Source: Gautieria morchelliformis (taxonomy: Eukaryota; Basidiomycota; Agaricomycetes; Gomphales; Gomphaceae). From it: a DNA stretch of 64,000 nucleotides. The stretch lies in assembly GCA_015179125.1 (NCBI GenBank), contig WHVA01000144.1, positions 164,400 to 228,399 on the forward strand, written 5' to 3'. How positions within the stretch are numbered: the first letter of the stretch is position 1; each line of letters opens with the position of its first letter. The notes under the pieces were generated by a model, which made no database searches, was not told where the DNA came from, and saw only the letters and a program-made list of their open reading frames with translations. Below are positions 45,300-57,864 of this stretch, piece after piece. The translations under genes were made by a program, and so were the position numbers.

Positions 45300-46123
45300 C
45301 AGGAGTGCAGTGTGTTTATGCCAACTGTCCGGGCGTGGACGAGGGAGATATCCGATTGTCTCTGGGAGCTGTCATAAATGCTGCTTAGCCGGCGTTTCAA
45401 AACACAGTCGAGGACCTACGAATGGTCTATGCGAAGCCTCCCCCGATGAAAGGTGCCCACAACCTTGTATTCGATGTAGCAAGATGAGAAAGGTGATGCT
45501 CTTTCGGAAACTGAAAACCGGGACGATGAGACTATGAGTGACACAGCTGCATCTGCAACTCAACAACTCGGCGGGCGTTGGTATACGGAAAGTGGTTGCT
45601 TTTCCCCAGCGGACGCAGCCACCGTGTCAGGTAAGGCGATAGAGAAGGGCCAGACGTAATCGCCTTTCAGTTTGGAACTACCGTTACCACCATTTCCGGT
45701 CCTTGGATCGCCTATGGACGTCGACCATACATTGATTTTTTCTTGTCCAACAGCTAAGGATTCGCACTGTATCTGCATCACATGGCATCTCAAATATCAC
45801 GACAGCGATGAATGCGGAGACTTGCTTCTATGGTCACTGCTTGAATGTGATCTGCCTTCTGCAAGCTAACCTCGACAGTTCCCGTAATCGGTTCTCCCTG
45901 AGTAAACCGTGGAATAGTCGTAGGTTTTGTACCGCGACTTTTGACTTTGAGAAATGCCCAAGGCTGGTTCTTGCCCGTCTCAAGCGTGTACACTCGGTCT
46001 GTAAGCTATTTCCAGATGGTGTCCGTCGTCTTCATATTCAGGCAGTTGACTAGCCTCTGACTCCCCAACGGAGGCGTCAAATGAAGGAGGGCCTCCGTGG
46101 CCATGGTCGACCTGCAGCAGCAT
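45300..46123 (-). pseudogene. Arrestin-like protein, N-terminal domain remnant
   Basis: From an ATG at 46123 the frame reads MLLQVDHG..., then SQLPEYEDDG. After a one-base shift near 46000 it gives KNQPWAFLKVKSRG, FTQGEPITGTVEVSLQKADHIQAVTIEASL. This is the start of a basidiomycete arrestin-like fold, which in fungi links cargo to ubiquitin ligases. Stops follow; then at 45560-45700 KLKGDYVWPFSIALPDTVAASAGEKQPL continues the same domain, and YIEYKVVGTFHRGRLRIDHS with an in-frame TAG near 45420 continues it again. At least two stops and several shifts break it. No C-terminal part was found. Confidence 0.75.
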
Positions 46124-47802
46124 ACATAGTCGTACTATCGCCGGTTCCATTATAGCCTCTCGAGGGGTGAGTCAAAAATTCACTGAAAGTTCGCTGGGTA
46201 TTAACATCTACTGATCATATATCCATACTTATTATCATAGTTCCCAATACAATCCCGACTTCCCCTTGCAGCATCAACTTCAAACCCGAGCCCGACCTTC
46301 GCGGTCGGATATCTCTGTACCTTGCCCGGATTTAATTATGGAAATGACGCAGGAAAGGATACCTGTAATGATCGATCGATAACTCGATGGGGTAAGTAAG
46401 GTACGCATCGCAAGTGCTGGCGACAAGATACGTGCAGGATGTGCCATAAGTGAGGCTCAAGGGAACACAACGTGTGATGCCTCATTTGTCCGTGTATGTA
46501 TACACTTTCATTTATTCATCTAATTCACGCTAAGGTCATCGAATATGAATTAACGTGTTGGTTATTTCAGTACTTACACACTCATGGTCGCGAACAACCA
46601 GCACGGCCCTGATCATCCTCCCCAAGTCCGGCAAAAATATTATGGCCGGTTAGAAGCAATTTACGGCGACCTTGTACTCCCCTCTCACGCAGGCAGCAGG
46701 CTCAACCTTGAGTAGCGCACCCGGTTTTTTCTGGCCCTGGTCACACCAGGTTCGACCAGAGGTAAGGATGCCACACGCGAGGTCACAATGTATGGGAACT
46801 CAACAACTTTGATCATCATCGGCCTGCGGACATGCAGTGGAATGTGTGGTGGGGCGAGTCCGACGTGGAAATGAGTGGGATATAATTGACCGCAGCGGCG
46901 ACTTCGCTCGGACTGTGCTAGTGGATGGAGGATGACGATGACTAGCCGTAGGGATATCCTTTACGGTGTGCGTGTCTTATCTGCGGGAATTATAGTAATA
47001 TTGATCATCATTTTTGAAGAGTAAGCACTTCATGTACAGGCCGTACCGTATATATACGTGTACGGCTGTGCGTTGTACGGCTCCATGATGTCCGGTCTCA
47101 ACCCTACTTATCTGGACCGTATGTTTGCTGCTGGAACACTCGGCGATACGGGTACGGCGGTCATACAGCGGTGACCGGTCATACGGAACATACGGGGTAT
47201 GTAGTGCGCAGGTGTATTCCAGAATGGACTATACTATGTTAGGCACTTACACATCGTATCCTTCCACTCCTGCACTTGTATATATCGAGGATTCGAGACA
47301 GACAAGTGCGCTTTTGCATGCACAGTGCACTTACTAAAAAAAGTTCGTGGCGACAGTTTCAAAAAATAAAATTTGCAACTTTTCTTGGGTTCAAATATGT
47401 ATTGAAAATAAGTTATGTATTTGGGAAAATCTGGAACGCTGCAACAGTACGAATTGGAACTGATATTCGGGGCAGGTGCATTGGGCGCGTATTTCAAGTT
47501 CCGATCTTCCCCTTGATCGCCGAGGCGCGCGGCCTTGCTTCATTCGGGAGCATATCTTCTGCCAGGTTCGGATGATGGCGTCACTACAATAACCACCGGA
47601 TTCCAGGCACCATTGTTCTCTCCATCGACAGACTATTGTTTTTGGTGTTCCACGGGAATCAATGGTGGCCCAGGTTTGTTCAAATTGAAGGTTGATCATA
47701 TTTGATATGCTTCTTGTCTGAATTAGACTCCGGGGGCTAACCTTCCCGGGTATATCCTGGCAGCCACATTATCTAAACTCATAGCCGCATTCCAGCCGCG
47801 AA
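46124..47802. other. Unassigned sequence upstream of the intact MnP
   Basis: No gene recognised. A cluster of TACGG and CATACGG motifs on both strands lies at 47040-47200. It has no similarity to the sequence upstream of MnP copies 2 and 3, so the intact gene has its own promoter region. Confidence 0.45.
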
Positions 47803-47810
47803 TATATAAA
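47803..47810 (+). promoter_or_regulatory. TATA box of the intact MnP gene
   Basis: TATATAAA stands 70 bp before the ATG at 47880, a normal fungal spacing. A CGTCT/AGACG hairpin follows at 47815-47827. The element is absent at the corresponding place in copies 2 and 3. Confidence 0.7.
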
Positions 47811-47879
47811 AGTTGCGTCTCGCAGACGTCGGTTTCTCCGACCTTACTATACGTTATCCCACGACAGATCTTTTTTCTA

Positions 47880-49267
47880 ATGGCCTTCACGTCTTTCGTT
47901 ACTTTCCTCAGCATTGCCGTTGCTGCTCACGCCGCGACTACTGGCGTCAGGTGTCCAGATGGCAATGTAGCGTCCCATTCTGCTTGCTGCCCGTTTTTCG
48001 CCCTTCGCGACGACCTGCAGAATAACGCGTAAGGAGTTGCTTCCGGGTTGCGCAGCTCAGTTAGCCGATCAAATTTTTAGTTTTTCACACCAGTGCGGTG
48101 AAGATACTCATGAGACACTTCGTCTCAGCTTCCGTTCGTCCATTCCCAGACGACGGTGGCGTACCTTTACTTACTCTAGTATTCTTCTCTTTCAGACGAC
48201 GCCATCGCATTCTCGCCAGCCCTAAAGGACCAGGGGCTCCCAGCTGGTGGAGGTGCCGACGGTTCCATGCTTATTTTCCCCAACGTCGAGCCGAATTTCC
48301 ACGCAAACCTCGGGATTTCTGACAGCGTTGAACTACTTACGCCCTTCCTCCGCAACCACACCCAGGTCTCTGGGGGTGACCTCATTCAATTCGCCGCTGC
48401 CGTTGCTATCGGCAACTGTCCTGGTGCTCCCAAGTTGGAATTCATGGCCGGGCGTCCGAATGCCACAGCCCCCGCCCCTGATGGTCTCATTCCTGAACCC
48501 CAGGACTCGGTCGATAAGATCTTCGCCCGTATGAAGGATGGTGGAAACTTCTCACCTGATGAAGTGGTCGCCTTGCTCGCGTCCCACTCCATTGCGAGAT
48601 CAGATCACGTTGACCCCTCAATCGAGGCTGTGCCCTTCGACTCGACGCCTTTCACCTTCGACACTCAAATTTTCGTCGAGGTTTTGCTCAAGGGTACTGG
48701 GTTCCCCGGAACGCCAAACAACACCGGTCAGTTTAGCTTTCCTCAACGCTTCGCTGTATCTAATTTGACTTTTCAGGCGAGGCCTTGTCACCCCTTCCTT
48801 TGGGTTCTGGGGTGAATGTGGGCGAGATGCGTCTCCAATCCGACTTCCTCATCGCTCGTGACCCCCGCACGGCTTGCACGTGGCAAGGCTTCGTCAATGA
48901 GCACGACAAGATGTCCAATGCCTTCAGGGATGCTATGGCTAAGCTCGCCGTGATTGGTCAGAACCCATCCCAGTTGGTTGACTGCTCTGAGGTCATTCTT
49001 GACCCCATTCCTGCCTCCGGCAAGCCGGCGACGTATGTATTTCCGCCTGTCACACGGGTTTCTCGTCTAATACTTTATCCAGCTTCCCCGCCACCAAGAC
49101 ACAGGCTGACGTTGAGGTGGCGTGCTATGCATCTCCCTTCCCGAGCCTCAGCACCGACCCGGGTGCAACAGAGACTATCATACCGTGAGGCCATTTCGCC
49201 ATCTGGTCATCTGAGCCTATGCTGACAAACGTCCAGGCACTGCCCCGGCTGCGAGACCACCTGCTAG
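47880..49267 (+). CDS. mnp: Manganese peroxidase, secreted class II haem peroxidase
   Basis: Six exons (47880-48028, 48081-48133, 48196-48726, 48777-49032, 49083-49184, 49237-49267) with GT-AG introns of 49-62 bp join in frame to 373 residues. The signal peptide is [18 protein letters not shown]. The distal side reads [19 protein letters not shown]: Arg and His for peroxide cleavage, and both Mn-binding Glu. The calcium-site motif [11 protein letters not shown] follows. The proximal haem ligand is the His in LLASHSIAR, and SDHVDP supplies the third Mn ligand, Asp. There is no exposed catalytic Trp of the LiP/VP type (VVALLASH), so it should oxidise Mn(II) to Mn(III), which attacks lignin outside the cell. 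The C-terminus is short ([12 protein letters not shown]). All conserved residues looked for are present, so it is probably functional. Intron 2 uses a GTTCGT donor. Confidence 0.95.
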
Positions 49268-52200
49268 CTGGCTTTAGCGTCCAGTCATTCACGATTTGCA
49301 CGCATTAGCATTACAGAATGTTATTATTGGGCGGGACCCATTATAATTGACAGTAATGTATAAAATGATAACAATACAATTTAATTTGTCGTCGTCCACT
49401 GTAGTTTTTGTACATGTTTTCGAATGCATGATCCTGATAGACGAAATTTCCCATATATACTTGCATGCGTTATTACTGTAAACGCACACGGTCTTCCAGG
49501 ACGTCATTGCTAGTTTTCTCCTGCTTCGTCTCGTTTTCCCTAGTTAATTAGAAGTACAAAAGAGATAATATTTAGCGCATTGCGCTCTGTTGCGCACCTG
49601 GCGGCGACAGCGACGTTCATCAAAGTGGACCAAGTTGCCATGGAACCGTTGTCGGCCCAGACAGTCTCAACTTGTAGTAACCGTGTAGTGGATTCTCCAG
49701 GCCTGCGGGATCGATCGAAAATGTACATTATGATTACTCTTGGTGCAAGTCTGCAGCCTGGTACGTCAGAGGCTGAGCACCCCGTGTGTCCAGCGCGCCG
49801 ACCCGTCGGACGGTCATGTGATAGGATACTGTGGGAGATGGTGCCTGGGGTCTGCATCCCGGGACGCGTGCGCCTATCAAGATATGCCAAGTGCCAAGCA
49901 GGAATATCGATCGATCCCGGCCACTTCCCGGTGCAGTGACCAAGCATCGACATCCTGGTGACTGAGCACTCAAGCCATCGGTGCACCCGGGAAGAGTGTC
50001 CGTCTTAACGCGCTTCATTTGGCGCTCGCTACCACTCCCATCCGCATCCAACCATCACCACCCGTCCCATCGAAGGTGCGTCCACATCCAGCCCTCCTAT
50101 TGTTATACTCTTCATCCTTGCTCTGAATTTTCATTATCTACATCGCAGTTGCCGGGGACGCACGGAGGTGTCGTGCAGGCGGCCTGTCGAGTGCGAGTTC
50201 CTCACGCACCCGTTGTTCGTTGAGCATGCCTACCCCGCCTCAGAGTCGGTCGAGTCCAATGGATATGTCTGGCCTCGCAAGTGCAATATACCAACAATAA
50301 TAGCAACTGCCGCAGTGCTCGCATAGGCTCCGTGCACTCCCTGATTACCGCGTAGCGAAGCTAAGACCACTACCGAAAGAACTATACGCAGTGCGCCGCG
50401 TCCGACACGGTCTACCAACTACTGCAGCATTCTAGGCCACGCGTACGCATTCATCTTTCCAGGAAACCGACAGAAATTCACGTATGCGTCGTCACGGGGC
50501 CATACCATACCCAGACACCCGCAAAATCACGCCTCGTGAGCAGATATTGTACCCTACGCGTGCACGCCTTGCTTATGAAAACGCACGCGCCGTTGCTCAA
50601 CCTCACGTGACGGATCTTCGAAATATGTAATCCCCGACATGGCCTTCCCCAACCCCCCCCCGCAAGCGCCGTAACGTTGGAGCTCCACCCCGGAAGACCA
50701 GATCGCTCGCTATCCTTCTCTGCCTCTGCGTATCATTCGACCCTAGCCCTGATTCGTGCTCAGCCACCACGTATGCACGTGTACGTTGGCGGTGCGTCTA
50801 CGAACGAATACCTTATACCGCCCAGCGAAACAGCGCACGAGAGGGAGGGGGGCATATTTTGGGGAAAAGTGTTTGAGAAGGGTTGGACGCTGAGCGAGGA
50901 TTGGCGTCCCGACAAGGACCTTGGATTGCGGTGTTTGAGGGTGGCTAGGTAGGGAACTGGTCGTTTCTGTTCCTCCCTTTGGTCAAGGGTGCCCCGCATC
51001 ATGATAGTCTGGCAACGAGCAACAAAAAAAAGTGCGCACGGACAGGGTCCACCACGAATACCCCCTCCCTCCCCCTCCCATCCCATGGACATATGCTCCC
51101 TCCGCCGGCTACACAAATCCCAGGCGGGCGTATGTCCTGTTATGCAGGATCTGGTGCCTGTTCAGCGTCATTAGGGGAGTTCTGAAAAGGGCTTGGAGGC
51201 CATACGTTTGGGGCATGCGCGCGAACCGGGTGGTGGTGGTGGTGCCGCACGTGTTTACTGTAATAGCGTCAAGCGTGGTCGAAGCCCGCTCGCGTGGAAG
51301 GGAGACACCCAGACAAGGCGATCCACTGATCAGTGACATCACAATCAGGATCCTGGCCACGGAATCTCGATCAAGGCACTACATTTTATTTTAATGTCGA
51401 CGCTGTTCTGCGGCGTTGTCGTCTCTTATTGTTGTGACGTCGCGTCCTCTCGTGCTGTGCTCGTTGGTTTGCCGTCGTCCATCTCGGCATATCCTGTCAT
51501 ATATCCCTCAACTCCCGCTAACACATAAACCATAATCCTGCAGGAACGACCGTCCGCCCCCGCGTCGCGCGTGATGCGTATCATGCGGTGCGGTGCACTC
51601 GTGTGGTCCGACACTGCGAGCTCCCCAAGGAAACCAGCGCCATCCATATATTGTGTGTTGTGTCATGCTGCTCGTTTTAGCTCAGGCGTCGGTGTTGCAT
51701 GTTTGGCAAACATGCAACACCGACGCCTGAGCTAAAACGTTGTTTGCCTAGCGCTCGCCCTTGCTAACATTCTGAATTGCCCACGCACGACGAAACTTCT
51801 ATTCGCTCAGAATCGCCAGTATCTGGTATCAAGTGTATCTGGGTAATGTTGCTTACATTGTTTTACTGTGGATCCAACCAGGTTAGCTTGTTACCGGTGT
51901 TCCAAAGGGGTTCACATTATGATTCACGACAACGGATGACTGCAAAAGCATGCCAGAGGTCCAATACCGTATGGTCGTGTTGTCTTCACACTAATATATC
52001 GTACCAAGTTAGAAATGCAAGCACGTCCCAGATCACCTCAGTAGTTGCCTGGCCACCGGCACAGCTCTATATCACCATCACAGATGATACCCCGAGTGCC
52101 AATATCGCGGATACCATGTCATGGTGCTCCATCTGAAATTCGATGATCTCTTCATACGACCTCTTCTTACGTCGCACAGGACATTTCGCCAAAATGAGAA

Positions 52201-52830
52201 TCGACGCGTGGCCCCATACAGTATTCCGCAACATTGACACGAGCTGATACCTCTCCCGAGATCATCCAGCATCGCTATAGAATTACAGCCACATGCATGG
52301 CGTTGAGCTGGCCAGGCTAGATCTCTTATATCGTCTCACTTCCTCTTCAAAGACAACACACTGGAGAAGCGTCGCTTTAATATACACCATTGAGCTTGTC
52401 GCAGTTGGTTTTCATGTGGTGTTGCGCTGCCACGGCACTGTGAGTCGCCAATGAGTGCCAACTGTGCTTACATGACGAGAAGTTTTAAATGGATCTTGGC
52501 GACCATTCTGCCAGGCAAATGGTATGTAATAACCAACTCCTGGCGAGAAGCCCAGCGTCATGACTCGCTCAAGCGGCTAACTATATCTGATGCTTCTACG
52601 TTGTATTGCTAGCCTTAATTCTTTTACATCCAATGTTTGTTATCAGACCCTTCCGCCTTGAAAATTGTGCCATGTTTCGGCACTGATATAGGATGCTATG
52701 AATATCTGTTGACCTGGCAGCACGCATGGCCAGAATCTTATATAGATACCTCTGCGGTCTGCTACACCAACCGCACATCGCTACGCAAAACTTAGTCCAT
52801 CGTCTGCATCCCAGTTTTATTTCTTGTACC
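49268..52830. other. Right-arm intergenic region, no recognised gene
   Basis: Partner of 4458-7574. The stretch 49050-49780 has no left-arm counterpart. Frames such as 51777-52136 plus and 52078-52272 minus have no domain support. GC-rich at 50000-51350. Confidence 0.4.
51673..51739. repeat. 67 nt perfect palindrome unique to the right arm
   Basis: Two 33 bp arms, the left beginning CGTTTTAGCTCAGGCGTC, face each other around a single G. The left duplication arm (complement of about 5575-5625) has only one half, followed directly by TCTAGCGCTCGC. The second half here was therefore gained by a local inverted copy. Confidence 0.9.
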
Positions 52831-54593
52831 ATGGCTCAGGCGGACCCTTCGGCTAGTATCCAGATACTATCAGACGAGTACGTGCTTACAACATTGAGTG
52901 AGACAAAGAAGAACTTACCTGAACCAGCTTTGCGCTCAACTACGTAACGTTCGCAGCGTTTGGTATGTGTACATGTCCCCTGTCTAATTCCACAATTTAC
53001 ATTGCTTGTTCCACAGCACTACTCGTTTTCGACACGCTTCTCACATTACCATCTGAGATCACGCACGTTTGGTGCAAGACCATCAAAATCGGCACCATTC
53101 TCTATTTACTCGCTCGTTATCTGCCCTTGGGTTTGTTTCTTGTTGACACATATGTCAATTCATCTAACCTGTCCCTTGCGGTGATTACTACCGTTCTCAT
53201 GTGCAACACCCTTACTGAATTTAATGAGTATCTAGTATGACTTTCATTCCTTACAAAGAAGCAACCTAGAGACTCATATGTTTGAAGGAAATGTAATAAT
53301 ATAGCTCATCTACCTACTGCTTTGGGGGTTCCTGCTCTGATTGGAATACAGGGTGAGTGATAATGCCTATATATTTCTTAATTAGAATTATCAACACAAT
53401 TTACCTATTTAGGGCTTCTGCTAGCTCACACCTATGCTATCTCTTTTCAGAATCAAAGAGTTTTGGGTCTTCTTGGGCTGCTTACTCTTGGTGGTATTAT
53501 CATTGAAGTGGTATGTGCCTGTCCAGACTTTACATAAATAACATAAATTCATTTCACTGGATATAGTATCTGTCTGTTTTGAACAACTGCACTCTCACTA
53601 GTTCACAACTTAATACAGTGCATTTGTCAGTATGGACTAGGACTTTCTACTTAGATTTATACTAAAAAATTCCCCAGGTGTAAGATATAGATGCCTGGAC
53701 TTGCCCAATCTGCCTCTGAATACCTTTGACAGGGTCAACTATCAAAGATGTTGCTGTAATCCTGTTTGACACTGGAGTGGTGATGGTAACCACCCTGAGA
53801 TCAATTGAAACCTTGAAGCTTTGGAAGAAAGGTGAAATTTGGGATAAGAAATCACTCATTAGTCTAGTGATTTACCAAGGTGAGTGTCCAACATCTTGTT
53901 TATATGTGTGGATATATCACTAATCTACAGGTAAGGCTTTGCCAGATATGGGTATGAAATATTATTCCTGGGATATTACATCTATCTGATTTGTATGCAG
54001 ATTTGTGCTTACAATTAGTTTGGCCAGTACTATCACAATGAAGGTACAGCTACTTATAAACCTGTTGAGATTCAGAGTTTATTTGTCTCTCACAATTTAG
54101 GTTTGATCATGGTAATAAAATGGCTAATATCAGCTCCTTTGTGGTATAAATCCAACCCTTGCTGGCCTCTTAAACAGTCTTCAGAACACGTATATTCTCC
54201 AATTTAGAAAGAAGGGCATGATTGTACTAACAGTGCACATACAGCTTGGCAGTAATTATCATCTGCCACTTCCACCTAACTCTCCAAGAGAGACACAGTC
54301 AACTTCACAGCCCCTCATTACCTACTCTTTCATTCTCCACCTTTGAAGCTGCCAGACAAAGTATTCACAATGCCATAGTGGCTGAATTTGGGAACCCACC
54401 CTTGAGCCAGGCTTCTAGTGCCAAGGCCTTGGAGGATGGCATGGCTGTTCAGGAAAGCCAGTATGAAGAGGCTGGGCCTGCTGGGATAGAGTTGGATGAG
54501 TTTCCTTGCGCAACGGGATGTCCTGGAGATGTAGAAATGGCAGGGCCTAGTGTCTCCAGTGAGCAGTTAGTGTCTCCTTCAGGCACTGGTTAA
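52831..54593 (+). CDS. DUF6533-like integral membrane protein, right copy
   Basis: It starts MAQADPSASIQIL at 52831. Exon 1 is 52831-52877 with a GTACGT donor; exon 2 is 52928-52962 (FALNYVTFAAF); exon 3 begins at 53017 (ALLVFDTLLTLPSEI, W, LARYLPLGLFLVDTYV). Later exons give GLLLAHTYAISFQNQRVLG near 53440, TIKDVAVILFDTGVVMV to YQG (about 53733-53879), FVLTISLASTITM near 54000, and a final exon 54245-54593 with ICHFHLTLQERHS and a polar tail ending SPSGTG. The family is a basidiomycete multi-span membrane protein of unknown function. Middle exons are not fully resolved. The start and the final exon match the left copy residue for residue at most positions. Confidence 0.6.
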
Positions 54594-55031
54594 TGGCTTG
54601 GTAGAGCCCAGAAGAACAGCACAGTTTGATGACAGCATCAAAGCTAATGCATCATAACTGCAATTCCTATACAAACCCCCCAGCAATCGAGATGCAGAGG
54701 CTTCATTAACTATCCTGTTCTCACCTTTCCAATCTACCAATCTATTGCAGTGCGCTGCAATTAATTGCCATAGAATATTTGGCTATCTATATGTTCTGCC
54801 CACCCATACTGTCAAAAAAGCATTATATATGCTGTGATTCTTCAAATTTGACTGTGTTTGTAATTTATTATTACTTCAGGAAAATATTGATTGTCCATTT
54901 TTGCTATGAGTGAGTGCACTGTGTATTGAAGAAAGGCATCTTGAGGGGGTCTAAAGTACCTGTTCTTTGTAAATGCTATGAAATGAGGCATAGGACATAT
55001 TGCCAACCATACCATTGTCACATCCTTATGT
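54594..55031. other. 3' flank of the DUF6533-like gene and duplication border
   Basis: Conserved with 2337-2669 up to 54927, probably 3' UTR and flank. Beyond that nothing is recognised. Confidence 0.45.
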
Positions 55032-55511
55032 ATGGCGCTACCTTACCTCCAGGCTCAGTGGCTCACCAACACAACATCATCACTGTTGACTAATGCTCAA
55101 CATGTGAATGTGCACAAATATAGCATTGATAGCATCGTCTTGGTCAATTGTAAGAAATGCAAGTGCAAGGAGCACGAGTATAAAGAGTATGAGCATGACG
55201 AGGCATGGAAACACAAGGAGGTGAAAGCCATGGAACTGGCCATTGTGGAAAAGGCTGCGGCAGACAAAGCTGCTGCAGAACAGGTGCAGCAGAAGAACAG
55301 GCATGGCAGGATCAAGTTGTTGTGCAATGCCAAGCAGACACCAATGTGTGGAAAGCATGCATCTTGGCAGATGCCGAAGATGTCCTGGTCCAGGAATCAT
55401 CAGTGTTGCAATATCAGCTATGGACAATATTTTTTGTATGACCTGAATCTGACCACTCATGAGCATCCGAGTTCACCCAGGCGCACATACATGCGTACAC
55501 ACGGGTTATGA
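55032..55511 (+). pseudogene. Repeat-borne ORF rich in Lys-Cys and Lys-Glu, copy 2
   Basis: A 159-codon frame opens MALPYLQAQWLTNTTSSLL, then NCKKCKCKEHEYKEYEHDEAW, KHKEVKAMELAIVEKAAADKAAAEQ, a basic stretch, and a degraded tail. The first 75 codons after the start are shared with 20332-20660. A charged coiled-coil is likely in the EKAAADKAAAEQ part. No known family; the sequence looks like a mobile-element protein that lost its second half. Confidence 0.45.
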
Positions 55512-57392
55512 GTCGAGGTTATCCAGTGCAAGTGCTGGATCGCACACCAAGCTATCAAGCTGAGTCAAGATAGTACATATATGATGAGTTGAGTTGAGCT
55601 ATACAATCTATGTGTACATGAATAGCCATACAGCTGGACCAATCCCACCTCACTGATCTCATCTTGCCAACCCTATCTCACAACACCTTTCCTCCAGCAC
55701 ACTCGAGTTGTGTCTATAACTCCGATTTGATTCCACCTACCTCTCCACCTTATCCTTCTAGCCATCAAACGAGTACCAACCCTTCTGCATTTTGTCTAGG
55801 CCATACTGAGCAGGTGAGTCGAAGTGCAGGTATACAGTGCAGGCAGTACACATGCACATACCATATACATATTCCTACCAATCATGTTGTTCACTAACTT
55901 GTATGGAGACCCCTATCTGAGTCAACATAAATATCTTACCATGTACGAGTAAAATACATCACAAACATTTTGACATACATATTGAGTTCAAGTCTTGAGT
56001 TGAACTTTGAGTTATTTTCCTCTGGCATTATGCATTGAACCTGGCCTCAAGCTATAGGCCACATCTATACTCTACCAATAAATCTACGACTCTATCAATC
56101 AGAAGACCTGTTGGAGGCAACTCTGGAAGATACTCTGAGGCCCAAGGACAAGGGCAAACAGAAGATAACACTAGTGGATGAACCAGAAATGATACCAAAC
56201 ATGAAGCTTGCAGAGTGGTGGGCAGTGAAGGCCAAAAAAAATGTCCTACCTCAAGAGGCAGGGGGGTGAGAAGAGGGGTGCATCAGAAGCGCAAACTCAG
56301 ATGCAGAACTGCAGGAGGTAGGGTTATCCACCATAACAGCTATATTATGGGTCTGGACATAACTGTACTTGATTGTTTATGTTAGGTTATCATTATATTA
56401 CACTACAATTATAATATATTGTGGGGGTCATATTTAATCGCAACTGATCTTTGGTTATACTACTAGGTTAGTGCTGCTGAGTGAGGCTCAAGCAATTCAT
56501 ATTGATTATAATTAACATGTAAATACCTAATTAACTAAAGGGAAGAACCCCTGCAAGGACAGGAGTCATTGGGTGGAATGAGTAAAAGTGCAGCCTTATA
56601 TATACTGTGCTGTTTTCAGGTCATGTTTTTTTTATCCAGTCTTGCCATTATAAACGACCTACTTATAATACTACATCTTCTCAACATTTTAATTAGAGTT
56701 TTACCTGCCAGAATCCTATAATTTTGCTTGGATTTTCATGACAGGCCCAATCATATGGGAATTCACAGGTTTGTCATGTTTTTCCCTGCCGAAAATATTA
56801 TAATATGATTTAACCACTTTTTTCAGTTTTACTCAGGGTTTTTCCCATGAGAAACCTTTCCTATGCCCCTAGTGCAAGGCTCCTCCATTTGGCACAATGC
56901 TATGCGGCTGCTACAAAACAGCTGGCTGGAGAGACTATCTATCAGGCAGACACTAGTGGCTCAGAGCAAAGAGATGGTACCACACCATTACACCCACACC
57001 AATAGCTTGAGAAACAATGTGGATAGATGTCAGGGGACCACTGACTTCCTTTTATTTCCTTTTATTTCCCTTCCTTGCATCTTGTTACGATACGATCCGT
57101 TGTAAGGTTGACCGAGGTCGGGAGCGAAACCCGAGGTACGGTCCGAGGTTACGGGGCGAGGTTTGGATGGGGAAGTCGGAGAGGGACTAGGCTTCAGCTT
57201 ATGTGCTGCGCCGACCCTACGCATGAGTCCCAACTTCAGAGGCAAACGAATAAGAGGCGAGGTTTGGCTTAAGAGGCGAGGCTTAGAAACTAGCTAGGGA
57301 TCGAAGTTATACGATAGTTGATTTTCAGACTCAGGAGTAGGAATGCATACAGGAGGGTTTATATACGGGGCGAGGGTACGAGTCAGGGGCGA
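55512..57392. other. Unassigned sequence before the gypsy element
   Basis: At 55520-55545 an ATCCAG/CTGGAT hairpin is seen. At 56100-56270 one frame reads EDLLEATLEDTLRPKDKGKQKI and NMKLAEWWAVKAKK, a possible transposon protein scrap. At 57085-57392 a sequence starting TGTTACGATACGATCC with GCGAGG repeats may be part of another LTR into which the gypsy element inserted. Confidence 0.4.
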
Positions 57393-57804
57393 TGTCAGGG
57401 TTCACGCATTTCCTTCCACAAGTTTCTATTTCCTTCCATGAGTTTCCGTTACCTTCCGTCAGTTTCCATAACCTTCCGTCACATTCTGTCACATGTCACA
57501 TTCTGTCACATTCTGTCACATGTCACATTCCGTCACATTCCGTCACCTTCCGTAACCTTCTACAAGTTTCCGTCTCCCCTATTATGTAAGCCTTGCCAGC
57601 GCTATAAGACTGTAGCCTGTGTGGTGGTGTTTCCTCAGCTTGATCTCTGAGGATACCCACTACACAGGCAAGTCCCCATGTATCTATCGTTGGTAGAGTT
57701 ATAAACTGAGGATACCCACTACACAGTTGGTCATTGTCCTAGTATCGGCTCTTATCTCCTTGAGTATCTTTGGTTGTGGCTTCGTCATTAGTGTTGCCCT
57801 CACA
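57393..57804 (+). repeat. 5' LTR of the gypsy element
   Basis: It contains an array of TTCC- and CACATTCYGT-type short repeats (57410-57560) and two copies of CTGAGGATACCCACTACACAG (about 57648 and 57706). Confidence 0.9.
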
Positions 57805-57864
57805 GAAGATCAAGCTCATAGGACGACCCCACACACTTTTCTTAACCAGCCTTCATCTCAGCCT

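Larger units (their letters stand above)
47865..54927 (+). repeat. Right arm of inverted segmental duplication 1
   Basis: Plus-strand partner of the left arm. Homology begins about 10 bases before the MnP ATG (GACAGATCTT...CTAATGG) and ends at AGTGAGTGCACTGTGT. No large insertion interrupts this arm; one 67 nt palindrome is unique to it. Confidence 0.85.

Noticed and set aside
47813-47830. CGTCT/AGACG hairpin as an operator of MnP
   Set aside because: It is a short palindrome in a 5' leader; nothing links it to regulation.
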